Assembly: GCF_009846755.1 (NCBI RefSeq)
Contig: NZ_AQOR01000007.1
Span: forward strand, 62,001 to 126,000
DNA: 64,000 bases
Reading direction: 5' to 3'
DNA from: Alcanivorax sp. S71-1-4
GTDB lineage: Bacteria > Pseudomonadota > Gammaproteobacteria > Pseudomonadales > Alcanivoracaceae
The notes under the pieces were generated by a model. That model was not told the DNA's origin. It made no database searches and worked only from the letters and a program-made list of their open reading frames with translations. Shown in pieces: positions 57,601 through 64,000 of this stretch. Both the position numbers and the translations under genes were made by a program. The stretch's first letter is position 1, and every line of letters starts with the position of its first letter.

Positions 57601-60600
57601 GGTGCGTTCCGGCGAACCGTTCCGTGTCGAACTGGAAGCCCGGGACGACACGGCGTTGCGCAATATATCGATCAGCCGCCTGACGCCGGAGGGCAGTGAA
57701 GTCCTGCTGCACCAGTGGGATTTCCCCGCGCTCTGTCCGGATGAACCACAACAGCGCGTGGCCCGTGTGCAGGATGTGGTGTTCGACCAGGCCGCGCCGA
57801 CGGAATACGTGCTGCGCGCCGAGGACCGGCATGGCCAGCGCACTCAGCGCCGCTTTATCGTCAATCCGGAAACCAACGTCGCACCGGAGCTGCGCATCGT
57901 GACGCCGGCACCGGAGCAGAAAATCGCCGCCGGCACCTTCGCCATTCAGGTCGGCATCGCCGCCAGTGACGACCGCATCCTGTCCCGCAGCGATATCAGC
58001 GTTTACGCCAATGGCAGGCTGCTGCACCGCTATGGCACTGGCAGCGCGACCCAGCCACCGGGTGGAGAAGGCCGTATCGACGACGCCTTCAACAGCATCT
58101 ACGACAGTTTCGATGCTCACTACGGCGTGGATGTGGCCAATGAACATGGCCGTAAGGATAGTCCGCATGCGCGGCAGGACACCTTCCTGCTCGAGCTGCC
58201 GGAAGGCATTCTGACGCAGAACACCGCGCTGGAGATCACGGCGGTCATCACGGACAGTGACGGTGCCACGGGCCGTCACGCGGTGACTATCGAACTGGCG
58301 CCGGACGATATTCTGCCGGAAGCCATTCTGGGCCGGCCGCAGGTGGGTGACCGCCTGACCGAGGCCGCATTCCTGGATGTCCGTTTCGCCGCTTATGACA
58401 ACGTCAAGGTCCAGTCTCTGGAGCTGTATCGTGGTTACGGCGCCCTGACCGCCGACGGCTATGTGCAGAGCGAATTCGGCACACCGTTACGCGTCGAGGA
58501 CACCATCCCGGCGGTGGATGCCAACCCGATTACTACCCAGAACATCGACACGCCGGACTATGTTCACCGCCTGCAACTGCCACGCCTGCCGGTGATTGCC
58601 GACGCGTTGCAAGTGGACATTGCAGCGGTAGAGCGACTGGACATCTGGTTCCGCCTGGTGGTGCGTGATGCCTCCGGCAACGTGCGCACCAGGGAAGTCA
58701 GCTTCCCGGTCCGTGCCGACGAACGTCCGGTGCTGGATATTATCGAGCCGCTGGCCGGCAGCCGGCAGGTTGAGCACGCACCTTTGTATGTCAACGTCAA
58801 TGCGTTCGATGATGTGGCGCTGGACAGCGTGCGCCTGATCGCACGGCACGACGGCCAGGAAATCTATAACGTGCCGCTGTCGCAGCCGCCCTATGCGTTC
58901 AGCGTACCGATGCCGGCGTTCGATGCGGAACAGCCGGCACGCAACAGCGTGACGCTACAGGTCGAAGCCATTGACAGCTATGGCGCCGCCTATGGCGACC
59001 TGGACAATCATCGCGCCACCGAAACCCTGATGGTGGAAGTGGTCGGCGATGAACCGCCTGTGGTGGTCATCGCCTCACCGGCAAACCAGAGCAGCGTCAC
59101 CGAAGGCGAAGTGTTGGTGGTGGAAATCAATGCCATTGATGACGTGGGTGTTGACCGCGTGGCATTGCAGGTGGCCGGTCTGGTCATTGGTGAACGCACG
59201 CTGGTGGATTACGAATACCCTTATGAATTTCTGATTACCGTGCCCTATGGCCAGGCGGGCAAGGACATCGTGCTGTCCGCCGCCGTCACCGAGCAGCGCG
59301 CGGCCGAGGCGCGCACGGTGAACGCTGTGTCGCCCGTGGTGGTGCATGTGGACGCTGACACCGAGGCGCCGGAAATTCAGGTGCAACAGCCGGCGGGTGC
59401 CGGCACGGCAGTGGAAGGGCGGCCATTGCCGTTTCGGTTTACGGCGCAGGACAATGTGCGCGTCACCTCGACATTGGTAGAGCTGCTGCTGGATGTGAAC
59501 CGCGATGGGGCTGCGGCCGATGACGAAGTGGCTGCCAGTATTGCGTTCGTCGCGCCACCGTATCAGTCGGCCTTTACGCTGCGGCGGTTTGATGACTATC
59601 TGGGTGAGGCGGCGGACGACGTCACCCAACTGACGGCACGTTTGCGCATCACCGCGCGCGATGGCGCCGGCAACGAATCGGTGTCGTCGGTGCCGGTCAC
59701 GGTATTGCGCAACCAGCCACCGGATGTCACCGCGATCAATATTCTCGACAATCGCGGTTTCTCCCTGGGCGCGGCGCTGGCGCAGATCACCGAAGGTCGC
59801 CGCATCATTGTTGACGTGCAGGCGCAGGATCTGGAAAGTGGCCTCGGCAGTGTTTCGCTGTACCGCAGCCTGGGTGACACCTCGGCGCCGGCGGTGCTGG
59901 TGGGCACGGATGTCACCGCGCCGTATCAGTTTTCCTTGCAGGTGCCGCTGGGCCACGTGGGCGAGACGTTTGCGTTCCGTGCCACAGCCGAGGACGTGGA
60001 CGGCAATCTGTCGCCGATGTCCGCGCCGCGCACCCTGACCATTGTCGAGGACCAGCCGCCGGGCGCGGAGATTATCCAGCCTGCCAACGATCTCTCTGCC
60101 GTGGTTCGCGGCGAGCCCATTACTGTCGCCGTGCGCGTGACGGATGATTTGGGTGCCGAAGGCATCGAGAAAGTCGTTTTCCTGGTCAACGACGAACCGG
60201 CGTATACCGCATGGCAGTCGCAGACTGACCAGGGCGGCGGCAGCGCACAGGATAATATTTTCACAGCGCAATTGTATGCGCCGGAAGGCAGCAAGGGCGT
60301 CACGCTCCAGGCCATTGCCCACGATATCCATGGCAAGACCGGCACCAGCCAGGTGGTGCGTGTCGGCGTGGTCGAGGATACCGTGGCGCCGGTGATCGAG
60401 CCGCTCAGTCCGGCGGAGGGTGAGGTGCTGACTGCTGGTGAGCCGGTATCCGTGGTGGTGGCCGTCAGCGACATGGGTAACGAAACGGAACGCACCGTGA
60501 CCCAGGCCTGGGTGCGCGAATTCCGGGACGCCAATGGCGTCTGGAAGACACTGGCGGAAACCTCGCTGGTGCTGATTCGCGACGATACCCGGTCTCCGGG

Positions 60601-63600
60601 TGACACGCGCCCGGTCAGCGACCCGGACAACTATTACTTCATCTACCACGCGGAAATGGCCAACGGCAATTTGCTTCGCCGCGAGATGAAACCGGATGAA
60701 CGTCTGCGTGTGGTCACGCAGGTGGAGACAAGCACTCATACCCGCACCAGTGAAACCCGCCACGAAGTGGGCCTGGCGCTGGACCGCCGCCGGCATGTGC
60801 TGGCGGCGCACAGTGGTGATACGGTATCCGCCGCGCAGCGGCAACAGGCACAATCCGTCTATTATTCCGCGCTGACGCAATTCCAGGGCGAAGACAATAT
60901 CGGTGCGCTGCTGGCCGCCTGGAACACGCTTGATCCGTCGCAGATCGATCCGGCCACCGGCGCGCCGGATGTGCGTGCGCTGTTCAGCGATCCACAGCGG
61001 CCTGCCATGCGCACCGGCCTGTTCATGCTTGATGCCATGCCGGTGGTGGAGGCCGCCGGTGACGGCCACGAATACCTGTTCTCGTCGCTGCTCAATGGTG
61101 CCGCGGAAGTCTTTGCCGGCGCCATTACCGATCTGCACGCGGATGCGTCCCTGGTGCTGGCCGCCAAGGCCGGCCTGCCGGAAACCGGCGTCGTGCGAGC
61201 AGAAGACGAATCCGCGTTCAGCAACGCTCTGGCGCAGACGATCACGCAGGACCCGGACACCGGGGCGCGGTATCTGGACAATACCGGTGGCGAACTCTTG
61301 CTGTTCACCAGGCGCAACGGTGAAGGCCAGTTCGGCCTGCCGTACCAGCTGGCCGGCCGTGTCGACATGCCGTTCCCGGAAGTGCTTGGTATCGCCCGTG
61401 CCGACAATATGGTGCTGGTCGCCAACGGCCATGGTGGCGTGCAGGTGGTGGATATCAGCCGCTTTGATATGCCGTATCGCATCGGCTTTATCAAACCTGA
61501 CGGCTATGCCCGCGATGTCGTGATCCGCGACGGCTATGCGTTTATCGCGGCGTCCGAGCAGGGCGTCGTGGTGGCGGATATCAGCGATCCGGCGCTGCCG
61601 ATCGTGGCGGCGCTGGACACGCTGGGTGTGGCCAGCCGCCTGCAACTCGCCGGTGATCATCTGTATGTCACCAATCTGGGTGCGAACGGCCTCGCCGCAG
61701 AACTGAATGTGATCGACGTGCGCAACCCGCCGCAGCCCTACATGGCGCGCACGATCCGCCTGACGCCCTCGCGGGCCGACCATCGTTACGACGGCATTGT
61801 CGATGTGCTGGTGGCCGGCAACCTGGCCTACGCCAGCGTGCAGTTGTCGGATCAGGAAGACCAGCCAGCGCAATCCGGCCTGGAAATCATCCGCCTGGGC
61901 GAACAGAACGCCGACAGCGATGCCACGGTACCGGTCATTACCCATCGCCAGGCAGACTGGCTCGATTTCAGCGTCCGTGACCTGGCACTGGCCAACGGCG
62001 CAGTGGAAATTGCCGCCGCGCGCGGCGGTGTGGCGCGCTTGCAACTGGCCGAACTGACCGTGATGCGGCATACGCCGGTGCATGACGAGACGCAGGTGCC
62101 GTCAACGCTGCCACGGGTCAGCATCGAACTGTCATCCGTCCTGGACCCGGCGACGTCGCTGACAAACAACGTGCGGTTGTACAAGGGACAGGGCGAATTC
62201 CCCGAAGACATTTCCGATCAGGTCAGCGTGCGCTTTGGCACCCGCGACGGGCAGGACGCGCGTCGGTTTATCGAACTGCTGCCACCGGAAGACGGCTGGC
62301 AGGCTGGTGAAACCTATCAGGTTGCCGTGCTGCCGGGACTGCAATCGTTCGGCAGCGATATGCTGCGAATGAGCAATACCTACCGTTTCAGTTTCCATAT
62401 TTCGGCGGCGGGTGATGCGGACAAGCCGGACATCGTCGATATCGTACCGGCAGAAGGTGATGTGCGCGGTGGCACACGCGTGACGTTGCGTGGCCACGCA
62501 TTCGGCACGCAGTCGCGTGTGTTGTTCGCAGGGCAGGAAGCTGCACTGGAAAGTGTGGCCCCGGGTGACGAGGGTGCGCTGGATACCCTGGTGGTGATGA
62601 CGCCGCCGAATTATGCCGGTCCGGCGGCGGTCACCGTCATCAACGACGACACGCTGCGTAATACCGTGCAGGCCGGTTTCCGTTATGTCGATGACCTGCG
62701 GCTGAGTTTTATCGATCCGGGCGTGGTCGGTGTCTCGCAAAGCGGCGAGGGCGACCGCGTCAATGTGGTCGGTTTCGGATTCCATCCGGGCGTATCGCTG
62801 CGTGCCTGGCCGAGCGAGCAGCCGCAACAGGTGCAGACCACCGCAGCAGGCAGTGACCGCCTGCAACTGCTCAGCGCCGAGCGCATGAGCTGGACGGTGC
62901 CGGATTTCGGCACGGCCTACCGGGGTTTCCTCGATGTGGAAGCCGTGGACGAGGCGGGCCGTCGCTACTGGCTGCCGCGCGCGCTGTTCTACGGCAAGCT
63001 GGCAGCAGCGTCGGTACTGGAAACGGCGTCGCCTGTCACCGGCGGACCGGGCGATCAGCCGGACGTGCCGGATGCCATGCTGTTGCCGCCAGGCCGCATC
63101 ATGGACCTGGCCGCCGATGATGCCTTGCAACTGATTTATGTGCTGGGCCGTGGCCGCTATACCTCCGAGACACCGGGCAGCGGCGTATTGAGTCCCGAAG
63201 CGTTCGCCGCCACCCAGCCGCCAGGCTGGATCAGTCTGGTGCATTACCGCCGCGATCAGCTCGATGATGCCGCACCGATGCTCGGCTTCGGCTACATGAA
63301 TCTGCCCCAGGCGCTGACGCCGGTGGCCATGACCCTGAGCGACACGCAGTTGTATGTCAGTGCGCAAGGGCTGGATTTCGATTACATCGACGTGCCCTTC
63401 GAGGGCCTGCCGCATCTGCTGGTGTACGAACGCGAAACCCGCGTGCCCGACATCGATCCGGATGACGCGCCGCCGCCATCGCTGGACCGCGACCTGCTTT
63501 ACGCCTTGCCGCTGCCACTTGCCGAAGCGCCGCAACAATTGCTGGTGTCCGGCCAGTTGCTGATCGCCGCCGCGAGCGACGGTGTGGCGTTGCTCAATGT

Positions 63601-64000
63601 CGCCAACCCGACGCGTCCGGGTATCGTGCAGGTGCTGCGCAGTGCGGTCATCAACGGCGCGACGACCTCATTGCGACCCGTACAGATCCATCTGGAAGGC
63701 CAGCATCTGGTGGTCGAAACCGGCACCTCGACCCGCGCCCACCGGGTGGTGTTCGATCTGTCGGCACCGGGTGCGCCGCAGCTTTCCGCCGTATCCGTGC
63801 CGGCGGGCCACAAGGCCGGCCTGCGCGGGCGCCCGGTGACCGCTTATGCCCAGGGCAGCACCCTGACGCTGCATGATCAGCGCCAGCCACGCCTGCCACC
63901 GATGATTGGGGCCTACCAGCCGTCCGGTTTTGAATTGCCGGGCGATGTCTCGGGCATGGCCGCCGGCAACAGCTTGGTGGCTGTGCAACTGCGTTATGGT
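51698..64000 (+). CDS. Giant secreted Ig-like/LVIVD/IPT-repeat protein, partial at right edge
   Basis: The frame stays open from the ATG at 51698 to the window end, at least 4,101 codons, with an in-frame stop just upstream near 51671. A signal peptide (about residues 1-26, RLLTRITAIIGIM core, ending AHAVA) is followed by some 25 or more bacterial Ig-like repeats of about 100 residues (to about 2950). Their typical opening is PPVVVIASPANQSSVTEGE, then DDVGVDRV. Next come a spacer, LVIVD propeller-like repeats (about 3220-3370: GVQVVDISRF, GVVVADISDP), an IPT/TIG domain (about 3580-3670) and further propeller-like sequence. It is probably cell-surface or secreted. The C-terminus, export route and function are not visible. 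Confidence 0.88.
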   Translation, partial: MLPAGIRLLTRITAIIGIMAAAHAVADDIRVESVINHTSSGPVPYVVTLGECDDVARLATSDDAGLVMTRDARLGVCEARFSASGAERLSPSVTVHRLDGSTRTIAEQFPSADDAPPQIAYVGLGIDGNDQAQQLVLQLQASDNVDLRYLSVDVLGVRASVLRAAGGVLGAVEDQAFAQVSGLRAYPVEHGQNSFSITIPLSEVLSADAIASDAMVILDARAVDAHGNEAALSKIAFVGGEINERVDGLSVTPGRLVLTHPLQTPALVPVAQFQFRGEVALPGAGSGVSYVSSDPSVVGVSASGIVYPLAETQGTPVIITVSYPGTTSVQVPVTVDFSVTMESLLLEGVDDSNPLVLPRLNRFISLPPLYAVLSNGEQVAMPGNWRRQVEIEEDQGLLESNGQGDLRARGAIHGGAPARVRLRLNEAPGLSLSFPVHAHDAAPDVSLQAPASVTVGEELIIGAVATDDVAIKRVTFLVDGAPLTSDETAPYGMTLPVGESLLGKTLSVAAMAVDSAGNQTFTPAQDVAIQSQDKPLDVPGMQIEAPADGQRVVESLPLTVQVARNLGGEFAEPDGLVRQIQLTLDGQLVGQIGAPLYETRPGGDGEEVFEVWRGRITLPAVSARETSLALQATLIGADGAMQALPAQLIRALANQPPSGRVMAPVEGASVTAGNPVRVSVQAVDDAGPLGVEVALLNGEQVIATQVPAQAQSELQRDALDPMVSLLTFDVPTTQEDMGRQLALSARITDYHGKVFRTEAVRVSVVGDQPPTVALSHPQEGSAHVAGLPLDIRAQAVDDVGIERVEFYLDGRLVGSDYQAPYTVTVVTDPIQREEQRVVLSVRAFDNAGQQGDGAPVAIVLGHDEQPPVINLASPVISETSGGTDIASLIENQQFVFKLTGYDNVGVTALEVSGLRRAANGRLVLTGRPDDTLDHNALPLQSLPGTANGYSAAALVSAPAFSGAGTQDIYPLSARVRDQAGNESTLHFTVAIRADQAPEVSRLSADKPAYALNDTLLLSVQAVDDQQVDQLRLRLRNGGGVLLREVTHRSQDGDFVPMRNVQHRFTLPLADFALPNEAQTLSAEVVALDRLGQSSAALTLPITVQADEQGPVITLYDPTPQSVLTAGASVTFQWRATDENGLQGITVSGPDGTLLTRTLSGLEQSGSFIAQVPQQADELVLDVTGTDRYGNTAQRAWRYVVTQDAPPVIDIRSPAPGLRVREGEQLSVNFTVSDDKRVEQARVLVEQQGNVRFEKVFSASQIAAATSAGSFLNALLPVPTAPAQGESFRFVVQATDSAGQTSEKPVDVRIVDDEEAPVVQMTQPASDLSALPGEMLSIQGIVVDDIHVADIRVVVRNEQGRHVLPWSGNLVRSDEIEEIRQPNPGSFGSVIIGRRHVSTFSGTVRLPRDFVQYTGQVFELLLEADDKGVNTGESPARTLTILADEDAPGIRIDKPGDVVVERTDAVLEAQITDNLELDTVSVTLIGDSQQVIYSEQAVGTDVLALRNVAIPLEAYHPVPESGHTLTLRVTATDTSGNEASLNQHFTLLPDQAPTVVVTLMEPADRALAGRLAHAALEVRDDAPEEGILTLPLVTSLADTVERNFSGSSLPAQPPAILPEPLIQWHYPEAAQRPVQVLLNGRQVLALDAQASLRGVAEITGELRVQAEGVVVSYRLTRHWDDACQHHSTVDTVTDPALLLSEWLVDGVMVLEVEPLFDGVAGGYPLRRLSFEQRRTDALSEYVVGERRQSIRGRAILRADVADAAAFGGVGVLQLFAPLRGQNSLDRFGLAHAVPADLPGVRSLQLLAHATDRFAQERADQVLPPLQRLDILPDERAPSLLLKAPQSGTEVVQGQQMPFQLQGDDDTGLIRQLRLLAADGAILHEQAGRYGVPEQTFAWQIPDDIAPGLLSVFLEAEDPSGLRTSQEVLLPVQPNAPPTMALNAFRSYRTEAGYQRNFTEQSRLALNEFWVRSGEPFRVELEARDDTALRNISISRLTPEGSEVLLHQWDFPALCPDEPQQRVARVQDVVFDQAAPTEYVLRAEDRHGQRTQRRFIVNPETNVAPELRIVTPAPEQKIAAGTFAIQVGIAASDDRILSRSDISVYANGRLLHRYGTGSATQPPGGEGRIDDAFNSIYDSFDAHYGVDVANEHGRKDSPHARQDTFLLELPEGILTQNTALEITAVITDSDGATGRHAVTIELAPDDILPEAILGRPQVGDRLTEAAFLDVRFAAYDNVKVQSLELYRGYGALTADGYVQSEFGTPLRVEDTIPAVDANPITTQNIDTPDYVHRLQLPRLPVIADALQVDIAAVERLDIWFRLVVRDASGNVRTREVSFPVRADERPVLDIIEPLAGSRQVEHAPLYVNVNAFDDVALDSVRLIARHDGQEIYNVPLSQPPYAFSVPMPAFDAEQPARNSVTLQVEAIDSYGAAYGDLDNHRATETLMVEVVGDEPPVVVIASPANQSSVTEGEVLVVEINAIDDVGVDRVALQVAGLVIGERTLVDYEYPYEFLITVPYGQAGKDIVLSAAVTEQRAAEARTVNAVSPVVVHVDADTEAPEIQVQQPAGAGTAVEGRPLPFRFTAQDNVRVTSTLVELLLDVNRDGAAADDEVAASIAFVAPPYQSAFTLRRFDDYLGEAADDVTQLTARLRITARDGAGNESVSSVPVTVLRNQPPDVTAINILDNRGFSLGAALAQITEGRRIIVDVQAQDLESGLGSVSLYRSLGDTSAPAVLVGTDVTAPYQFSLQVPLGHVGETFAFRATAEDVDGNLSPMSAPRTLTIVEDQPPGAEIIQPANDLSAVVRGEPITVAVRVTDDLGAEGIEKVVFLVNDEPAYTAWQSQTDQGGGSAQDNIFTAQLYAPEGSKGVTLQAIAHDIHGKTGTSQVVRVGVVEDTVAPVIEPLSPAEGEVLTAGEPVSVVVAVSDMGNETERTVTQAWVREFRDANGVWKTLAETSLVLIRDDTRSPGDTRPVSDPDNYYFIYHAEMANGNLLRREMKPDERLRVVTQVETSTHTRTSETRHEVGLALDRRRHVLAAHSGDTVSAAQRQQAQSVYYSALTQFQGEDNIGALLAAWNTLDPSQIDPATGAPDVRALFSDPQRPAMRTGLFMLDAMPVVEAAGDGHEYLFSSLLNGAAEVFAGAITDLHADASLVLAAKAGLPETGVVRAEDESAFSNALAQTITQDPDTGARYLDNTGGELLLFTRRNGEGQFGLPYQLAGRVDMPFPEVLGIARADNMVLVANGHGGVQVVDISRFDMPYRIGFIKPDGYARDVVIRDGYAFIAASEQGVVVADISDPALPIVAALDTLGVASRLQLAGDHLYVTNLGANGLAAELNVIDVRNPPQPYMARTIRLTPSRADHRYDGIVDVLVAGNLAYASVQLSDQEDQPAQSGLEIIRLGEQNADSDATVPVITHRQADWLDFSVRDLALANGAVEIAAARGGVARLQLAELTVMRHTPVHDETQVPSTLPRVSIELSSVLDPATSLTNNVRLYKGQGEFPEDISDQVSVRFGTRDGQDARRFIELLPPEDGWQAGETYQVAVLPGLQSFGSDMLRMSNTYRFSFHISAAGDADKPDIVDIVPAEGDVRGGTRVTLRGHAFGTQSRVLFAGQEAALESVAPGDEGALDTLVVMTPPNYAGPAAVTVINDDTLRNTVQAGFRYVDDLRLSFIDPGVVGVSQSGEGDRVNVVGFGFHPGVSLRAWPSEQPQQVQTTAAGSDRLQLLSAERMSWTVPDFGTAYRGFLDVEAVDEAGRRYWLPRALFYGKLAAASVLETASPVTGGPGDQPDVPDAMLLPPGRIMDLAADDALQLIYVLGRGRYTSETPGSGVLSPEAFAATQPPGWISLVHYRRDQLDDAAPMLGFGYMNLPQALTPVAMTLSDTQLYVSAQGLDFDYIDVPFEGLPHLLVYERETRVPDIDPDDAPPPSLDRDLLYALPLPLAEAPQQLLVSGQLLIAAASDGVALLNVANPTRPGIVQVLRSAVINGATTSLRPVQIHLEGQHLVVETGTSTRAHRVVFDLSAPGAPQLSAVSVPAGHKAGLRGRPVTAYAQGSTLTLHDQRQPRLPPMIGAYQPSGFELPGDVSGMAAGNSLVAVQLRYG

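Noticed and set aside
52028-63538. Long open frames on the minus strand across the right 12 kb (up to about 1,000 codons, e.g. 59075-62083)
   Set aside because: They are antisense to the single plus-strand frame whose translation shows clear Ig-like, LVIVD and IPT sequence; the minus frames give His/Arg/Gln-rich sequence without recognisable domains.

Overview
This 64 kb, GC-rich window comes from a gammaproteobacterial chromosome. The gene content (fdxA-mutS beside an RsmZ-type RNA; pncC-recA-recX-alaS-lysC-csrA-tRNA-Ser) is the arrangement I know from Pseudomonas and relatives such as Alcanivorax. The genus is inference, because no search could be run. Nearly all genes are densely packed, many with 4-bp stop/start overlaps.

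Layout. (1) 1-3641: a GacA box, an RsmZ-like small RNA, and fdxA and mutS on the minus strand. (2) 3794-34779: a catabolic cluster of about 31 kb with its own TetR repressor gene and at least eight copies of a palindrome close to GACCGTCCAGTCGGTC, at least one in front of every transcription unit. It encodes an acyl-CoA synthetase, a complete Rieske oxygenase system (reductase, ferredoxin, alpha and beta subunits), an SDR, an esterase, two thiolase-fold proteins (one fused to a DUF35 domain), four crotonases, a 3-hydroxyacyl-CoA dehydrogenase, two acyl-CoA dehydrogenases, a phytoene-desaturase-like flavoprotein, two CaiB-type proteins, and an envelope module (YCF48-like protein, MMPL/RND permease, DUF1302, DUF1329). 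(3) 34826-38371: an iron/heme module (heme oxygenase, DUF454, ExbB, ExbD, TonB) with two Fur-like boxes. (4) 38389-43439: two tandem phospholipase-D-type lipoproteins, a glutamine amidotransferase and an AEC permease. (5) 43467-50551: pncC, recA with a LexA box, recX, alaS, lysC, csrA and tRNA-Ser(GCU). (6) 50552-51697: a repeat-rich, partly AT-rich gap. (7) 51698 to the right edge: one open frame of at least 4,101 codons encoding a secreted Ig-like/LVIVD/IPT-repeat giant.

How the genes fit together. Cluster 2 looks like a pathway for a hydrophobic, probably cyclic and methyl-branched acid. Uptake would use the envelope proteins, activation would be to the CoA thioester, and hydroxylation would be by the Rieske system. 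Ring opening would go through CoA chemistry, since no ring-cleaving dioxygenase is present. Three adjacent genes resemble (2S)-methylsuccinyl-CoA dehydrogenase, mesaconyl-CoA C1-C4 transferase (2-methylfumaryl-CoA isomerase) and alpha-methylacyl-CoA racemase. They suggest that a methylsuccinyl-CoA-like C5 fragment is channelled towards mesaconyl-C4-CoA. I do not recognise this combination as a described pathway; it is the main candidate for a new system. Other notable items are the RsmZ locus, a pair of inverted copies of a small MITE-like element, an unusual repeat structure at the tRNA-Ser 3' end, and the giant surface protein.
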